This document shows, piece after piece, positions 44,270 to 52,926 of a DNA stretch of 64,000 nucleotides (positions are counted from its first letter, which is position 1; every line of letters begins with the position of its first letter). This stretch comes from DATFQE01 sp963738205 (GTDB taxonomy: Bacteria > Actinomycetota > Thermoleophilia > Gaiellales > Gaiellaceae). A program made the translations under genes and the position numbers. The notes under the pieces are model-generated. The model made no database searches, was not told the origin of the DNA, and worked only from the letters and a program-made list of their open reading frames with translations. The stretch lies in NCBI GenBank assembly GCA_963738205.1, contig CAVTVQ010000007.1, positions 310,001-374,000 of the forward strand. The letters run 5' to 3'.

Positions 44270-45129
44270 GACGGCGTCACGACCTCCGTGCGAAGCTCGT
44301 GGCTCTCGTCGGGCAGCGGCGCTTCGTAGTACAGGCGGTAGGCACCGCCGGGCAGCGAGACGACGTCCAGGTAGCGGACGTGTGACGTAGGAGCGTCGTT
44401 CGTCTGGACCAGCCGGCCGGGCTCGCTCCCCGGGCCTGCCAGGCCAGTGCGCTCGAACCAGTTCTCGTCTTTGGTGGCGCGGCCATCGTAGGCGGCCAGG
44501 CCGTTGGGCAGAACGACGCTCACTCGTGCGCCCCGCGCGTCCCAGCGACCGGGGCGAGGCGCAAGTGCAGTGCCGTGGCACCGCCAGTCGAGACCATCGT
44601 CGCTGGTTGCGTAGGCCGTCGTCATCCGGTCCTCTTCGTCGGCCTCGTCGAGCGGATGGCAGCAAATCCAAGCCTGCCAGAGCCCATTTGAGCGCCGGAT
44701 CACCGGGTCCTTGACGGCCGTGTGCTCGTCGCCGGGGAAGACGGTGCGCGCCTCGGCCTCGGCGAAGCCCGCCGGATCGTCGGCTTCGAGCAGGTCGATC
44801 CACCAGTGCTTGCTGTTTGGCGTCGCCGAGCACACGTAGAGGCGCCAGCGTCCGGCTTCGGTGCGCACCAGCGCCGGGCGCTCCATGGACATGGCGCCGA
44901 AGCGGTCCTTGTCCAGGGTGGCCACCGTCGTGAGGTCCTCGCCGTGGTCGGAACGCGCGATCACGGTTGCGGCGACGTCCGCGGGGGTGTCCCGCACGCG
45001 GTAGGCGACGACGACCGAGCCGTCGCCGTCGAGGGCGGCGCTGGACGCGCCGGCCCAGCGCTGCGGCCCTGCGCCCGGCGCCGGAACAGCGACCGCTGCG
45101 TGGGCCGTCGGCAACGGGAACCCGCTCAT
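44266..45129 (-). CDS. Beta-propeller glycoside-hydrolase-like protein (GH43/GH130 style)
   Basis: 287 aa, no signal peptide. DGDGSVVVAYRVRD, MERPALVRTEAGRWRLYVCSATPNSKHWWIDLLEADD, AVKDPVIRRSNGLWQAWICCHPLDE, TAYATSDDGLDWRCHG, YRLYYEAPLPDESHELRTE are blade motifs of five-bladed propellers. Carboxylates in these motifs could be catalytic, but the family is unassigned. Cytosolic. Divergent from arsR across a 59-bp gap. Confidence 0.65.
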   Translation of the reverse strand: MSGFPLPTAHAAVAVPAPGAGPQRWAGASSAALDGDGSVVVAYRVRDTPADVAATVIARSDHGEDLTTVATLDKDRFGAMSMERPALVRTEAGRWRLYVCSATPNSKHWWIDLLEADDPAGFAEAEARTVFPGDEHTAVKDPVIRRSNGLWQAWICCHPLDEADEEDRMTTAYATSDDGLDWRCHGTALAPRPGRWDARGARVSVVLPNGLAAYDGRATKDENWFERTGLAGPGSEPGRLVQTNDAPTSHVRYLDVVSLPGGAYRLYYEAPLPDESHELRTEVVTPS

Positions 45130-45143
45130 CGCGGCAACCTAAC

Positions 45144-45173
45144 TTGACAGACGTATCGATGATCATCTATACA
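45144..45173 (+). promoter_or_regulatory. arsRM promoter
   Basis: TTGACA, an 18-nt spacer and TATACA. The spacer holds the AT-rich, palindromic ATCGATGATCATC, a plausible ArsR binding site covering the promoter. An in-frame ATG at 45159 lies inside it, so translation must begin downstream. Confidence 0.65.
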
Positions 45174-45188
45174 TCGACCAGAGTCGAT

Positions 45189-45530
45189 TTGACGACCTTG
45201 CCCGTCATCAGCTGCTGCGCTCCGCTCGCCACGCCGAGCCTGTCCGACGACGAGGCCGCGGCGACGGCCACGCTCTTCCGGGCGCTCTCCGATCCGGCGC
45301 GGGTGAAGATCGTCAACCTGCTCGCGCGCACTGACGAGCCCGTCTGCGTCTGCGAGTTCGTGCCCGCGCTCGATCTCACCCAGCCGACGGTGAGCCACCA
45401 CCTGAAGAAGCTGACCGAGGCCGGGCTGCTCGAGCGCGAAGAGCGTGGCAAGTGGGCCTACTACACCCTCTCCGGCGAGGCGCTCGACAGCCTCGCTTCC
45501 CTCGTCGATTTCAAGGAGGTCGTGCGATGA
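45189..45530 (+). CDS. arsR: ArsR-family arsenic/metalloid-responsive repressor
   Basis: 113 aa from TTG 45189, chosen because the promoter overlaps the upstream ATG. ISCCAPLATPSLSDDEAAATATLFRALSDPARVKIVNLL, then DEPVCVCEFVPALDLTQPTVSHHLKKLTEAGLLEREERGKWAYYTL. The N-terminal CC and the CVC in the recognition-helix region are the expected As(III)-binding cysteines. The stop overlaps arsM (ATGA), giving a self-regulated arsRM operon. Confidence 0.88.
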   Translation: MTTLPVISCCAPLATPSLSDDEAAATATLFRALSDPARVKIVNLLARTDEPVCVCEFVPALDLTQPTVSHHLKKLTEAGLLEREERGKWAYYTLSGEALDSLASLVDFKEVVR

Positions 45531-46333
45531 CGACAACAGCCGCTGAGCTGCGTGAGGAGGTGCGGCGCAGGTACGCCGAGGCCGCGCGCTCGGTCGCGGG
45601 CGGGCGCGACGGAAGCTGCTGCCCCGACGGCTCGACCGGCGAGACGTTCGGCGAGGCGCTCTACGCGGCCGAGGAACGCGGCCAGCTCCCCGACAAGGCC
45701 GTGCTCGCGAGCCTCGGCTGCGGGAACCCGACGGCGGTCGCCGACCTGCACGAGGGCGAGACCGTCCTCGACCTCGGCTCGGGCGGCGGGATCGACGTGA
45801 TCCTTTCGGCGAAGCGCGTCGGGCCGACGGGCACGGCCTTCGGGCTCGACATGACCGAGGAGATGCTCTCGCTCGCGCGGGCGAACGCAGCGGAGGCGGG
45901 CATCGGCAACGCCGTCTTCCTGAAGGGCGTGATCGAGGACATCCCGCTGCCGGCGGAGTCCGTCGACGTGATCATCTCGAACTGCGTCATCAACCTCTCC
46001 GTCGACAAGCCTGCGGTGCTGATGGAGATGGGCCGCGTGCTCAAGCCCGGGGGCCGCATCGGCATCTCCGACGTCGTGGCCGAGGACCGCCTCGCCTCGG
46101 ACGAGCGGGCGGAGCGCGGCTCCTACTGCGGCTGCGTCGCCGGCGCGCTGTCGGCGGGCGAGTACGAGGAAGGGCTGCGGGCGGCAGGCTTCGACGACGT
46201 GAGCGTCGAGTTCACGCACGCGGTCGCCGACGGCATGCACGGCGCGATCGTCATGGCGGTCAGGTCGTCGAAGCCGGCTGTGCGAGCCTCGCCCCCGCTC
46301 GTCGGCGCCGAGGCTTCAGCGGGCTGCTGCTGA
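45527..46333 (+). CDS. arsM: Arsenite S-adenosylmethionine methyltransferase
   Basis: 268 aa. SAM motif VLDLGSGGGIDVILSA; conserved Cys in SCCPDGST, ISNCVINLS and YCGCVAGAL, matching the As(III)-binding cysteines of ArsM. GRIGISDVVAEDRL is also typical. It methylates As(III) to methylated or volatile forms in the cytosol. Translationally coupled to arsR. Ends with Cys-Cys; its last 18 bp overlap the convergent lipoprotein gene. Confidence 0.9.
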   Translation: MTTTAAELREEVRRRYAEAARSVAGGRDGSCCPDGSTGETFGEALYAAEERGQLPDKAVLASLGCGNPTAVADLHEGETVLDLGSGGGIDVILSAKRVGPTGTAFGLDMTEEMLSLARANAAEAGIGNAVFLKGVIEDIPLPAESVDVIISNCVINLSVDKPAVLMEMGRVLKPGGRIGISDVVAEDRLASDERAERGSYCGCVAGALSAGEYEEGLRAAGFDDVSVEFTHAVADGMHGAIVMAVRSSKPAVRASPPLVGAEASAGCC

Positions 46334-46753
46334 GACGCACGCGCGCGACTCCTGCGCGCCGTCGTCCTCCAGCGAGAGCCCCGCGATCGCCGTCCCGTCG
46401 CGCCACGTCGTCTGGTCCTTGGCAAGCTCGTCGACCGAGAAGATCGCCGCCGCGCCGCCCGGGCTCGTCGTCGCCCAGGTTGCGACGTGGCCGGTGTGCT
46501 GGAAGCCTGGCCCGTCGAGCTCGGCCGAGATGAAGTAGATGTCTTCGTGGTCCCGCGATTTGACGACCTGCCCCTCCCGCAGCTGGTCGCGCTCGTACTT
46601 GAGCGCGTTCCCGAGCGGCGTCATCAGCGCGGAGGTCGCCGGCTCGCAGCGCGGGTCCATCGCCGGCGACGATGAGCTCGACTCGTCGTCACCACCACCA
46701 CAGCCGGCAAGGAGAGCGGCAGCGGCGAGGAGAAGGGCAGCGCGGGACCCCAT
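46316..46753 (-). CDS. Putative lipoprotein
   Basis: 145 aa from ATG 46753. Type II signal peptide with lipobox LLAGC (AALLLAAAALLAGCGGGDDESSSS). Mature part DPRCEPATSALMTPLGNALKYERDQLREGQVVKSRDHEDIYFISAELDGPGFQHTGHVATWAT. Such small lipoproteins are common in actinobacteria and uncharacterised. 28 bp downstream of the DUF4396 gene on the same strand. Confidence 0.75.
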   Translation of the reverse strand: MGSRAALLLAAAALLAGCGGGDDESSSSSPAMDPRCEPATSALMTPLGNALKYERDQLREGQVVKSRDHEDIYFISAELDGPGFQHTGHVATWATTSPGGAAAIFSVDELAKDQTTWRDGTAIAGLSLEDDGAQESRACVSAAAR

Positions 46754-46781
46754 CTGAGCGCCTCGAGTCTGCCACGCGCGG

Positions 46782-47372
46782 CTACGACAGTGCTTCGGAC
46801 ACGAGCACGATCGTCCCGAACACCCCGGCGACGATCGCGATCGCGACGACCAGCGGCACCGGCGGACCGCCGTGGATGCCGGTCTCGTGGACACGCGTAT
46901 GCCCTTTGCCGCGGGCGAGCAGCCAGCGGTTCACCGGGAAGGCGACCATGCCCGCAACCACGAGCGCTACGGCGAGGCTGCCCCAGAAGAGGAGGCTCGA
47001 CAGGCCGGCCTCCATCGCACCCGGCACGATCAGGATGATCGCGTTGTCGACGACCTCCATCGTCGCGATGCTGAGCGTGTCCGACGCCAGCGCGATCGGA
47101 ATCACGACGGACAGGGCCAGGCCCGCCCGCAGCAGCGGCAGGCTCGTCAGCGCATAGCCGAACAGGAAGGCCAGCACGACGGCCAGAGCCACGGTCGGCC
47201 AGTTCGACCAGCCGAGCGCCGTGCCGATGATCACGCCCAGCACCTCGCCGATCGCGCAGCCGGTCAGGCAGTGCACCGTCGCGCTCAGCGCCATCGCGTC
47301 GAGCGCGCGGCCCGACGTCGGCAGCTCGTGGTGGTGGTGCTCTTGGTGTGCGTGGGCCGTCTGCTGCGACAC
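46782..47372 (-). CDS. DUF4396 membrane protein
   Basis: 196 aa from GTG 47372, just before the divergent LysE gene. A His-rich N-terminus (HAHQEHHHHELP) is followed by the DUF4396 signature HCLTGCAIGEVLGVIIGTALGW and about six TM segments (LFGYALTSLPLL, SIATMEVVDNAIILIVPGAMEAGL). The His cluster and Cys pair suggest metal handling. Function unknown. Confidence 0.8.
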   Translation of the reverse strand: MSQQTAHAHQEHHHHELPTSGRALDAMALSATVHCLTGCAIGEVLGVIIGTALGWSNWPTVALAVVLAFLFGYALTSLPLLRAGLALSVVIPIALASDTLSIATMEVVDNAIILIVPGAMEAGLSSLLFWGSLAVALVVAGMVAFPVNRWLLARGKGHTRVHETGIHGGPPVPLVVAIAIVAGVFGTIVLVSEALS

Positions 47373-47380
47373 TTGGTTGC

Positions 47381-47993
47381 GTGCTCGAGAGCCTTGCTGC
47401 GTTCCTCGCCGTTTCCGCAATCGTGATCGTGACACCTGGCCAGGACACGGCGCTGACGATCCGGAACTCACTGCTCGGCGGGCGGCGGGCAGGGCTCGCG
47501 ACCGCGGCAGGCGTGTCGACCGGACAGGCGGTGTGGACGATCGCGACCAGCGCCGGCCTCGCCGCCCTGCTCGTCGCCTCCGAGCCGGCGTTCGTGGCGC
47601 TCAAGCTCGTCGGCGCGGCCTATCTCGTCTACCTCGGCGCACAGTCGCTGCTCGCGGCGCTACGGGGCCGGCACCGGACGCCCATGGAGTCAGGCAGCGC
47701 GACGCCGGCAGTGGCCTTCCGTCAAGGCGTGCTGAGCAACCTCGGCAACCCGAAGATGGCCGTGTTCTTCTCAAGCCTTCTCCCCCAGTTCGGCGGCACG
47801 TCTTTCGCGAGCCTGCTGGCGCTCGGGCTCGTCTTCTGCACGCTGACGCTCACGTGGCTCTGTGCTTACGCCGTCGTCGTGGCACGCGCCTGGGGACGTC
47901 CTGCGCAAGCCGGCGATACGGCGGGTGCTCGACGCTGTCACCGGCGTCGTCCTGACCGCTCTGGGGATCCGCTTGACGACCGAGCGCCGCTAG
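47381..47993 (+). pseudogene. LysE-family exporter with a frameshift near 47891
   Basis: From GTG 47381: SAIVIVTPGQDTALTIRNSLLGGRRAGLATAAGVSTGQAVWT, GAAYLVYLGAQSLLAAL, FRQGVLSNLGNPKMAVFFSSLLPQF identify a LysE/RhtB amino-acid exporter with about six TM segments. After ...AYAVVVARA the frame changes; one surplus base near 47891 restores GDVLRKPAIRRVLDAVTGVVLTALGIRL and a stop at 47993. The span is 3n+1, as expected. Corrected length is about 203 aa, normal for the family. Confidence 0.78.
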
Positions 47994-49354
47994 CGAGCCC
48001 GGAGCCACTCCCGCACGCGCGGGAACAGGCCGGGCGCGAACCGATCGGACGCGAGCATCTCCGTGTTGAGGCCCGTCTGCGTCTCCACGAGCGAGTGATT
48101 GGCCTTCGGGAAGACCTCGATCGCGTGATCGCCGCCGAGGCTCTGCAACCGCTGGACCGAAAGCCGCGTCGGCACGACGTAGTCCAGCCGGCCGAACAGC
48201 CACAGGCTCGGGACGCGGAGCGCTCGGAGCGCCGGACCGGGCTCGTACCCGCTGGAGCCCTGGCGCACGACCTCCGCCTCCATCTGCTCCTCGGTCTGGC
48301 TCGGCGGTGAGTTGCCCGCGCCGGCGAGGTTGGCCCACGTATCCGTCTCGCCCTGCGACAGCGACGGGCCGGCGAACGCGACGACGAAGCGCACGGCCGG
48401 CTCGCGCGAGGCGGCGAGCGGGGCGATCCAGCCGCCCTGGCTGTGACCGGCCAGCCCGACCCGAGCTCGGTCGATGCCGGGCTGAGCGGCCAGGAAGCGC
48501 ACCGCCGCCTCGGCGTCACGGGCGAGGATGCCGATCGCGCGGTCGTCGGCGCGGTCGCCGGGGAAGACGCCGCCCGACTGGCCGACGCCCTGCTTGTCGT
48601 AGGCGAGAACGGCAAAACCCGCGCCGACGAGCAGCGCCTGCAGGTCGGGGAAGTAGTTCCGCGTCTGGACGCCCCCACCGTGCACCCAGGCGACCGCCGG
48701 GTGCGGGCCGGCGCCCGGCGGGAGCGTGAGCGTTCCGGCGAGGCTGATGCGGCCGCTGCGGAAGCGCACCTCCAGCTGCCGTGTGGCGATCCTCGCGGCG
48801 CGGCCGGCCGGGAGCGTTGCACCCGTTGCATCGAAGCGTGCGGTCCCGCGCACCGGCATCCTCGTCGCGAGTCCGGAGCCGACGTCGAACCGGGCGCCCT
48901 TGGCGAACAGGCCGTGCACCTCTCCGCTCTCGAGGTCGATCAGGTGTCCGCCGGCGACCGCCAGCGGGTGACCGCCGAGGTCGTAGTACCCGCGCGCGAG
49001 CAGGCCGGGAGCGGATCCGCGGCCGAGCGAGAAGGTGCCGCGGACAGAGCCCTGACGCACTGTGCCGGCGAGCCGCCGCCCGCGGAGCCGCCCGTCGAAC
49101 GCGACCGGAGGCACCCCCGGGAGCGAGAAGCGAACGCGACTACCGCGAATCCTGGCGGGAACGGTCTGCCGCCCGGCGTGACCGGGCCCGAGCGCCACGA
49201 CGGCACGGCCGCCGCCCAGCGTGACCGTGATCGGATCGAGGCGCCGGAGCGTGTACCTGCCTGTCCACGATCCACTCGGGCTCGCGCTCGGCGCAGCGCC
49301 CGTTCCGACGAGCAGCAACAGCGTGAGTGCGATGAGCGAGGCAGCCTTGGACAT
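47990..49354 (-). CDS. Secreted alpha/beta hydrolase
   Basis: 454 aa. Signal peptide MSKAASLIALTLLLLVGTGAAPSAS, an N-terminal beta-rich lipocalin-like part (FSLPGVPPVAFDGRLRGRRLAGTV), then the catalytic domain (PHPAVAWVHGGGVQTRNYFP). Nucleophile Ser in VGLAGHSQGGW, Asp in FGRLDYVVP, His in KANHSLVE. Divergent from a MarR gene, which is probably its regulator. The stop overlaps the LysE stop by CTAG. Confidence 0.85.
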   Translation of the reverse strand: MSKAASLIALTLLLLVGTGAAPSASPSGSWTGRYTLRRLDPITVTLGGGRAVVALGPGHAGRQTVPARIRGSRVRFSLPGVPPVAFDGRLRGRRLAGTVRQGSVRGTFSLGRGSAPGLLARGYYDLGGHPLAVAGGHLIDLESGEVHGLFAKGARFDVGSGLATRMPVRGTARFDATGATLPAGRAARIATRQLEVRFRSGRISLAGTLTLPPGAGPHPAVAWVHGGGVQTRNYFPDLQALLVGAGFAVLAYDKQGVGQSGGVFPGDRADDRAIGILARDAEAAVRFLAAQPGIDRARVGLAGHSQGGWIAPLAASREPAVRFVVAFAGPSLSQGETDTWANLAGAGNSPPSQTEEQMEAEVVRQGSSGYEPGPALRALRVPSLWLFGRLDYVVPTRLSVQRLQSLGGDHAIEVFPKANHSLVETQTGLNTEMLASDRFAPGLFPRVREWLRAR

Positions 49355-49391
49355 AGTGCGTCGACGCAGAATCTAGCGCGTACACGCACTA
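49354..49391. promoter_or_regulatory. Inverted repeats between hydrolase and marR (candidate operator)
   Basis: A perfect 12-bp palindrome TGCGTCGACGCA (49357-49368) lies inside a larger inverted repeat TAGTGCG (49354-49360) / CGCACTA (49385-49391). It covers most of the 58-bp divergent spacer, as expected for a MarR site controlling both genes. Confidence 0.5.
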
Positions 49392-49412
49392 ACGTCCACT
49401 ATCCTCGAAGAG

Positions 49413-49883
49413 ATGGAGGATCGCCATCTCTTCCTCGACGTCTACGGGCTGCTCGAGCTCACAGCAGCGATCATCGAGCGGCAGCTGCGCGAGATCGGGA
49501 TCCCCGCGTACCTGTTCGGCCTACTCTCGGAGATCCGCCGGCTCGCGCCGGTGACGCCTTCGGCGATCTCGCAGAAGACCGGGATCGCGACTACGACGTT
49601 GCGCGACAACATCCAGCGCCTGGTCGACCGCGGCCTCGTGCGGCGCACACCCAACCCCGACGACGGCCGCTCCTACCTCGTCGAGCTGACCGAGCAAGGG
49701 GAGGTGCTCGCCCGCAAGGCCGACCCAGTGTTACTCGAGGCGTACGAGGCGCTCGAGCGGCGGCTGAAGCGGCCGCGCACGGAATACGAGACGCGGCTCG
49801 ACGAGCTGGCCACCGCAATGACCGGTGCGCTCGAGGAGCTCGGCCGTCCGCGGGGTTCTGATAAAGGTGCCCGCCGTGGATAG
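49413..49883 (+). CDS. MarR-family transcriptional regulator
   Basis: 156 aa. PAYLFGLLSEIRRLAPVTPSAISQKTGIATTTLRDNIQRLVDRGLVRRTPNPDDGRSYLVELTEQGE contains the winged helix with the MarR wing motif (D-x-R-S). Divergent from the alpha/beta hydrolase, with palindromes in between. Overlaps the cupin gene downstream by 8 bp. Ligand unknown. Confidence 0.88.
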   Translation: MEDRHLFLDVYGLLELTAAIIERQLREIGIPAYLFGLLSEIRRLAPVTPSAISQKTGIATTTLRDNIQRLVDRGLVRRTPNPDDGRSYLVELTEQGEVLARKADPVLLEAYEALERRLKRPRTEYETRLDELATAMTGALEELGRPRGSDKGARRG

Positions 49884-50418
49884 TCCTGAGGAAGCGAAGC
49901 TCGAGGAGACCGACGACGGCGTCGCCGTCACGTCCAAGGGCTGGTTCGTGCTCAACGTCGCCGACGTGCGCTGGATGCGTCACGCGATCGGCGGCCAGTG
50001 GACGGACTTCGAGCCGGGCGAGGCCGGCTTCGCCGACTACGGGATCGGCATCCACGTCGTCCAGCCCGGTCAGCCGAACGGCAAGTACCACTCAGAGAGC
50101 GTCCAGGAGGACTTCCTCGTGCTCTCCGGCGAGTGCATCTGCGTGATCGAGGGCGAGGAGCGACGGTTGAAGGCCTGGGACTTCGTCCACTGCCCGCCTG
50201 GGACGAACCACATCTTCGTCGGCGCCGGCGACGGACCGTGCGCGATCCTGATGGTGGGCACACGCAGCAAGGACAAGGTCCTGCACTACCCGCTCGACGA
50301 GGTCGCGGCCAAGTACGGCGCCTCGACGCCCGAGGAGACGAACGTCCCGAAAGTCGCCTACAGGGACTGGGCCGGCGACTATGAGCCCACGCGGGGCGAC
50401 TGGCCGCCGAGCACGTAG
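49876..50418 (+). CDS. Cupin domain protein (paralogue of 16491-17048)
   Basis: 180 aa from GTG 49876 (AAAGG about 9 nt upstream; GTG 49867 also possible). KGWFVLNVADVRWM, GIGIHVVQPGQPNGKYHSESVQEDFLVLSGECICVIEGEERRLKAWDFVHCPPGTNHIFVGAGDGPCAILMVGTR. It is clearly homologous to the first cupin, including the QEDF and WDFVHCPP segments. The C-terminus differs. Overlaps the convergent GNAT gene by 40 bp. Confidence 0.83.
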   Translation: MDSPEEAKLEETDDGVAVTSKGWFVLNVADVRWMRHAIGGQWTDFEPGEAGFADYGIGIHVVQPGQPNGKYHSESVQEDFLVLSGECICVIEGEERRLKAWDFVHCPPGTNHIFVGAGDGPCAILMVGTRSKDKVLHYPLDEVAAKYGASTPEETNVPKVAYRDWAGDYEPTRGDWPPST

Positions 50419-50933
50419 CGGATCACCTCGGCGCGGCGCCCCGCCACCGACGTCTCGGAGCGACGGGCCTCGTCGGCGGCGAATCCGGCGTGCTCGGCCA
50501 CGCGCCGCGAGGCGGTGTTCCACGGCTCGACCAGCGCCTCGAGCGTACGGACGGCCGGCTGCTCGAGTGCCCACCGGGCGGCCATGGCCACGGCGCGCGA
50601 AGCGAAACCTCGGCCTCGAGCCCGAGGGACGACCCAGTACCCGAGGCCGTGGAGGCCGTCGCGGCGGTCGACGATGACCAGACCGCCGACCGCCTCGGCG
50701 GACGTCGAGTCGGCGATCACCAATGACAGGCCCGTCCCGCTGTCCCGGCGACCTCGCTGCCGCTCGATCCACCGCGTCCCGGCGCCCTTGGTGAAGGGCG
50801 CCGGGACGGTCGTCACCTTGGGGATGTACGGATCGCGGCTCGCCTCCACGATCGTCGGCAGGTCGTCGTCCGTCCAGGGCCGGAGACGCACGAGCTCGTC
50901 GCCGAGCGGCGGGTCCGGGTAGTCCAGCGGCAT
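50379..50933 (-). CDS. GNAT acetyltransferase, RimJ/RimL type
   Basis: 184 aa. GDELVRLRPWTDDDLPTIVEASRDPYIPK, GLGYWVVPRARGRGFASRAVAMAARWAL (acetyl-CoA loop RARGRGFA), EALVEPWNTASRRVAEHAGF. The pattern is RimJ/RimL-like, the group that modifies protein N-termini or small amines; substrate unknown. Starts 25 bp after the SRPBCC gene's end on the same strand. Confidence 0.85.
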   Translation of the reverse strand: MPLDYPDPPLGDELVRLRPWTDDDLPTIVEASRDPYIPKVTTVPAPFTKGAGTRWIERQRGRRDSGTGLSLVIADSTSAEAVGGLVIVDRRDGLHGLGYWVVPRARGRGFASRAVAMAARWALEQPAVRTLEALVEPWNTASRRVAEHAGFAADEARRSETSVAGRRAEVIRYVLGGQSPRVGS

Positions 50934-50958
50934 CGCCCCAGTGTGAAGCGTGCTCGGC

Positions 50959-51411
50959 TCAGACGGCCTTCTCCACGAAGGGCGCGAGGACGGTGTCCCA
51001 GCCCGTTTCGTAGTTCTCGCGCGACTGGGCCGCGCCCGCGCCGGCCGCCTCCCAGTTGCGGTGCTCGAGGTCGACGCGCGTCCCCTCGCCGTCGGGGGTG
51101 AACGTCACCTCGACCTCCGTCGGGCCGTCGGTGTCCGGGTTGACGCGCCACGCCAGCACGAGCCGCTTCGGCGGCTCCCAGGCCGTAACCCGCGCCCAGT
51201 GCTCGCGCTTCCCGCCCTCCGCGACCTCGTACATCTCGCCGCCCTCGTACGGCTCGAGGACGACGTCGCTCACCTTGACCCCGTGGATCGAGTGCGTGTG
51301 CGTCGGCCACCAGCTCGCGACCTGGCCGGCGAAGACCTCGAAGGCCCGCTCCGGCGCGCACGCGACCGTGATCGACTTGCGAACGGGTGCGATCGTCGCC
51401 ACCTCCGTCAT
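50959..51411 (-). CDS. SRPBCC (AHSA1-like) domain protein
   Basis: 150 aa. VRKSITVACAPERAFEVFAGQVASWWPTHTHSI, GGEMYEVAEGGKREHWARVTAWEPPKRLVLAWRV, GEGTRVDLEHRNWE form the START-like fold. Coupled to the upstream ArsR gene by a 4-bp overlap. It parallels the 33032-33806 module but is only distantly similar in sequence. Confidence 0.85.
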   Translation of the reverse strand: MTEVATIAPVRKSITVACAPERAFEVFAGQVASWWPTHTHSIHGVKVSDVVLEPYEGGEMYEVAEGGKREHWARVTAWEPPKRLVLAWRVNPDTDGPTEVEVTFTPDGEGTRVDLEHRNWEAAGAGAAQSRENYETGWDTVLAPFVEKAV

Positions 51412-51713
51412 TGTGTGCTCCTTTCTGCCTCGCGCTTGTAGGCGTCGAGCGCATCTGTCCAGAAGTCCTCGAACCAGGTGCGCACCTGGCCGAAGCCCTC
51501 CGGGTTGACTTCGTAGAGCCGCCTGGTCCCGACCGCCTTGTCGCGAACGAGGCCGGCGTCCTTCAGGACGCGCAGATGCTGGGACACGGCCGGCCGGCTG
51601 ACCGGCAGTCCGCGTGCCAGCTCGACGACCGGAAGCGGCCCGGAGCGCAGCCGTTCGAAGATCGCCCTCCGGGTAGGGTCGCCGAGCGCGTCGATCGGGT
51701 GTACGTAAGCCAT
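51408..51713 (-). CDS. ArsR-family winged-helix regulator (SRPBCC-associated)
   Basis: 101 aa. VHPIDALGDPTRRAIFERLRSGPLPVVELARGLPVSRPAVSQHLRVLKDAGLVRDKAVGTRRLYEVNPEGFGQVRTWFEDFW is the ArsR subgroup paired with AHSA1-type genes. Its own start codon lies inside the first of two tandem operators, so strong autorepression is expected. Divergent from an MFS gene. Confidence 0.88.
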   Translation of the reverse strand: MAYVHPIDALGDPTRRAIFERLRSGPLPVVELARGLPVSRPAVSQHLRVLKDAGLVRDKAVGTRRLYEVNPEGFGQVRTWFEDFWTDALDAYKREAERSTQ

Positions 51714-51737
51714 GACTTACCGTAAGTCTAGACTTAC
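51705..51737. promoter_or_regulatory. Tandem GTAAG-N6-CTTAC operators
   Basis: GTAAGCCATGACTTAC (51705-51720) and GTAAGTCTAGACTTAC (51722-51737, a perfect 16-bp palindrome) are separated by 1 nt; together they also create ACTTAC-C-GTAAGT. They cover the ArsR start codon (51711-51713) and the region before the MFS gene. The same motif lies before the other ArsR gene at 33007. Confidence 0.75.
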
Positions 51738-51762
51738 CGATAACGAGTTGTCAAGGGAGCGG

Positions 51763-52890
51763 GTGGTGACACCCGCTTTTCTGCTCGTGGCCGCGGCCAC
51801 GTTCTTCGCCTTCCTCTCGATCGGCGTCGTCCTGCCGGTGTTGCCACGCTACGCGGAGGGGCCGCTGGGCGCCGGGAGCATCGGCGTCGGGATCGCCGTC
51901 GCCGCCGCCAGCCTGACCGCCCTCCTGGCCCAGCCGCCGGCCGGACGGCTCGGCGACCTGCGTGGCCGACGGCCGCTCATGGTCGGCGGCGGCGTCCTGA
52001 TGGTCGCGGGCGCCGCCGGGCTCGTCGTCGCGGAGCACATCGTGCCGGTCGTCGGCCTGCGGCTCCTCACCGGCGTCGGCGAGGCGCTCTTCCTCATCGG
52101 CGGCCTCAGCATCGTCAACGACCTCGCGCCCGACCACCGTCGCGGCGAGGCCCTGAGCCTCTACACGCTCGCGTCCTACAGCGGCCTCGCGGTCGGGCCC
52201 GTCGTCGGCGAGCTCACGCTGGGCGACGACCGCTGGGACGCCGTCTGGCTGCTCGCCGCGGGCGCGGCTGCGACGGCAGGCGTCCTCGGGCTGCGCTCGC
52301 CGGAGACGCGCCCCGCGGCGGCGCCGTCCGAGGGCGGCAGCTGGCTCCCCCACCGGTCCGGGCTGCTGCCCGGTCTCGTGCTCGGCATGGGGCTGTTCGG
52401 CATGGGCGGCTTCCTCGCGTTCGTCACGCTCTATGCGCTCGACATCGGCCTCGACGGCGCGGGACCGCTCTTCGCGCTGTTCGCCGTCGTCGTAGTGGCG
52501 ATCCGCAGCCTCGGCGCGAAGATCCCCGACCGGGTCGGGCCCGCGCGAACCGTGCGGATCGCGCTCGTCGCGCTCGCCGCCGGGCTCGCGACGATGGGCC
52601 TCTGGCAGGAGCCGATCGGCCTCTACGTGGGCACGTTCGTCTTCTCCGTCGGGCAGGCGCTCGCGTTTCCGGCGGTGATGACGCTGGCGATGGCACGAAC
52701 GCCCGCCGGCGACCGCGGCGCCGTCGCGGGGACCGTGACGGCGTTCGTCGACGTCGCGATCGCCACGGGAGCGATCGTGCTCGGCGGTGTGGCCGACCTG
52801 GGCGGCTACCCGGCCGTGTTCCTCGTCGCTGCCGCGGTCGCGGGTGGAGGCCTCGTCGTCTTCCAGCGGGTGCGCGTAGCGCCCGCGTGA
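51763..52890 (+). CDS. MFS transporter (multidrug/sugar efflux type)
   Basis: 375 aa from GTG 51763 (AAGGGAG a few nt upstream). The ATG at 51712 would place operator DNA inside the coding region and was not preferred. About 12 TM segments; motif A PPAGRLGDLRGRRPLMVGG. Also GLSIVNDLAPDHRRGEALSLY and VGPVVGELTLG. Divergent from arsR/SRPBCC across the tandem operators, so likely coregulated. Substrate unknown. Confidence 0.85.
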   Translation: MVTPAFLLVAAATFFAFLSIGVVLPVLPRYAEGPLGAGSIGVGIAVAAASLTALLAQPPAGRLGDLRGRRPLMVGGGVLMVAGAAGLVVAEHIVPVVGLRLLTGVGEALFLIGGLSIVNDLAPDHRRGEALSLYTLASYSGLAVGPVVGELTLGDDRWDAVWLLAAGAAATAGVLGLRSPETRPAAAPSEGGSWLPHRSGLLPGLVLGMGLFGMGGFLAFVTLYALDIGLDGAGPLFALFAVVVVAIRSLGAKIPDRVGPARTVRIALVALAAGLATMGLWQEPIGLYVGTFVFSVGQALAFPAVMTLAMARTPAGDRGAVAGTVTAFVDVAIATGAIVLGGVADLGGYPAVFLVAAAVAGGGLVVFQRVRVAPA

Positions 52891-52926
52891 TTGGACACCC
52901 GTCCGGCCGTGCGTCAGCATGCCTCC

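Noticed and set aside
45159..45188. ATG 45159 as arsR start
   Set aside because: It lies between the -35 and -10 boxes of the arsR promoter, upstream of any transcript start.
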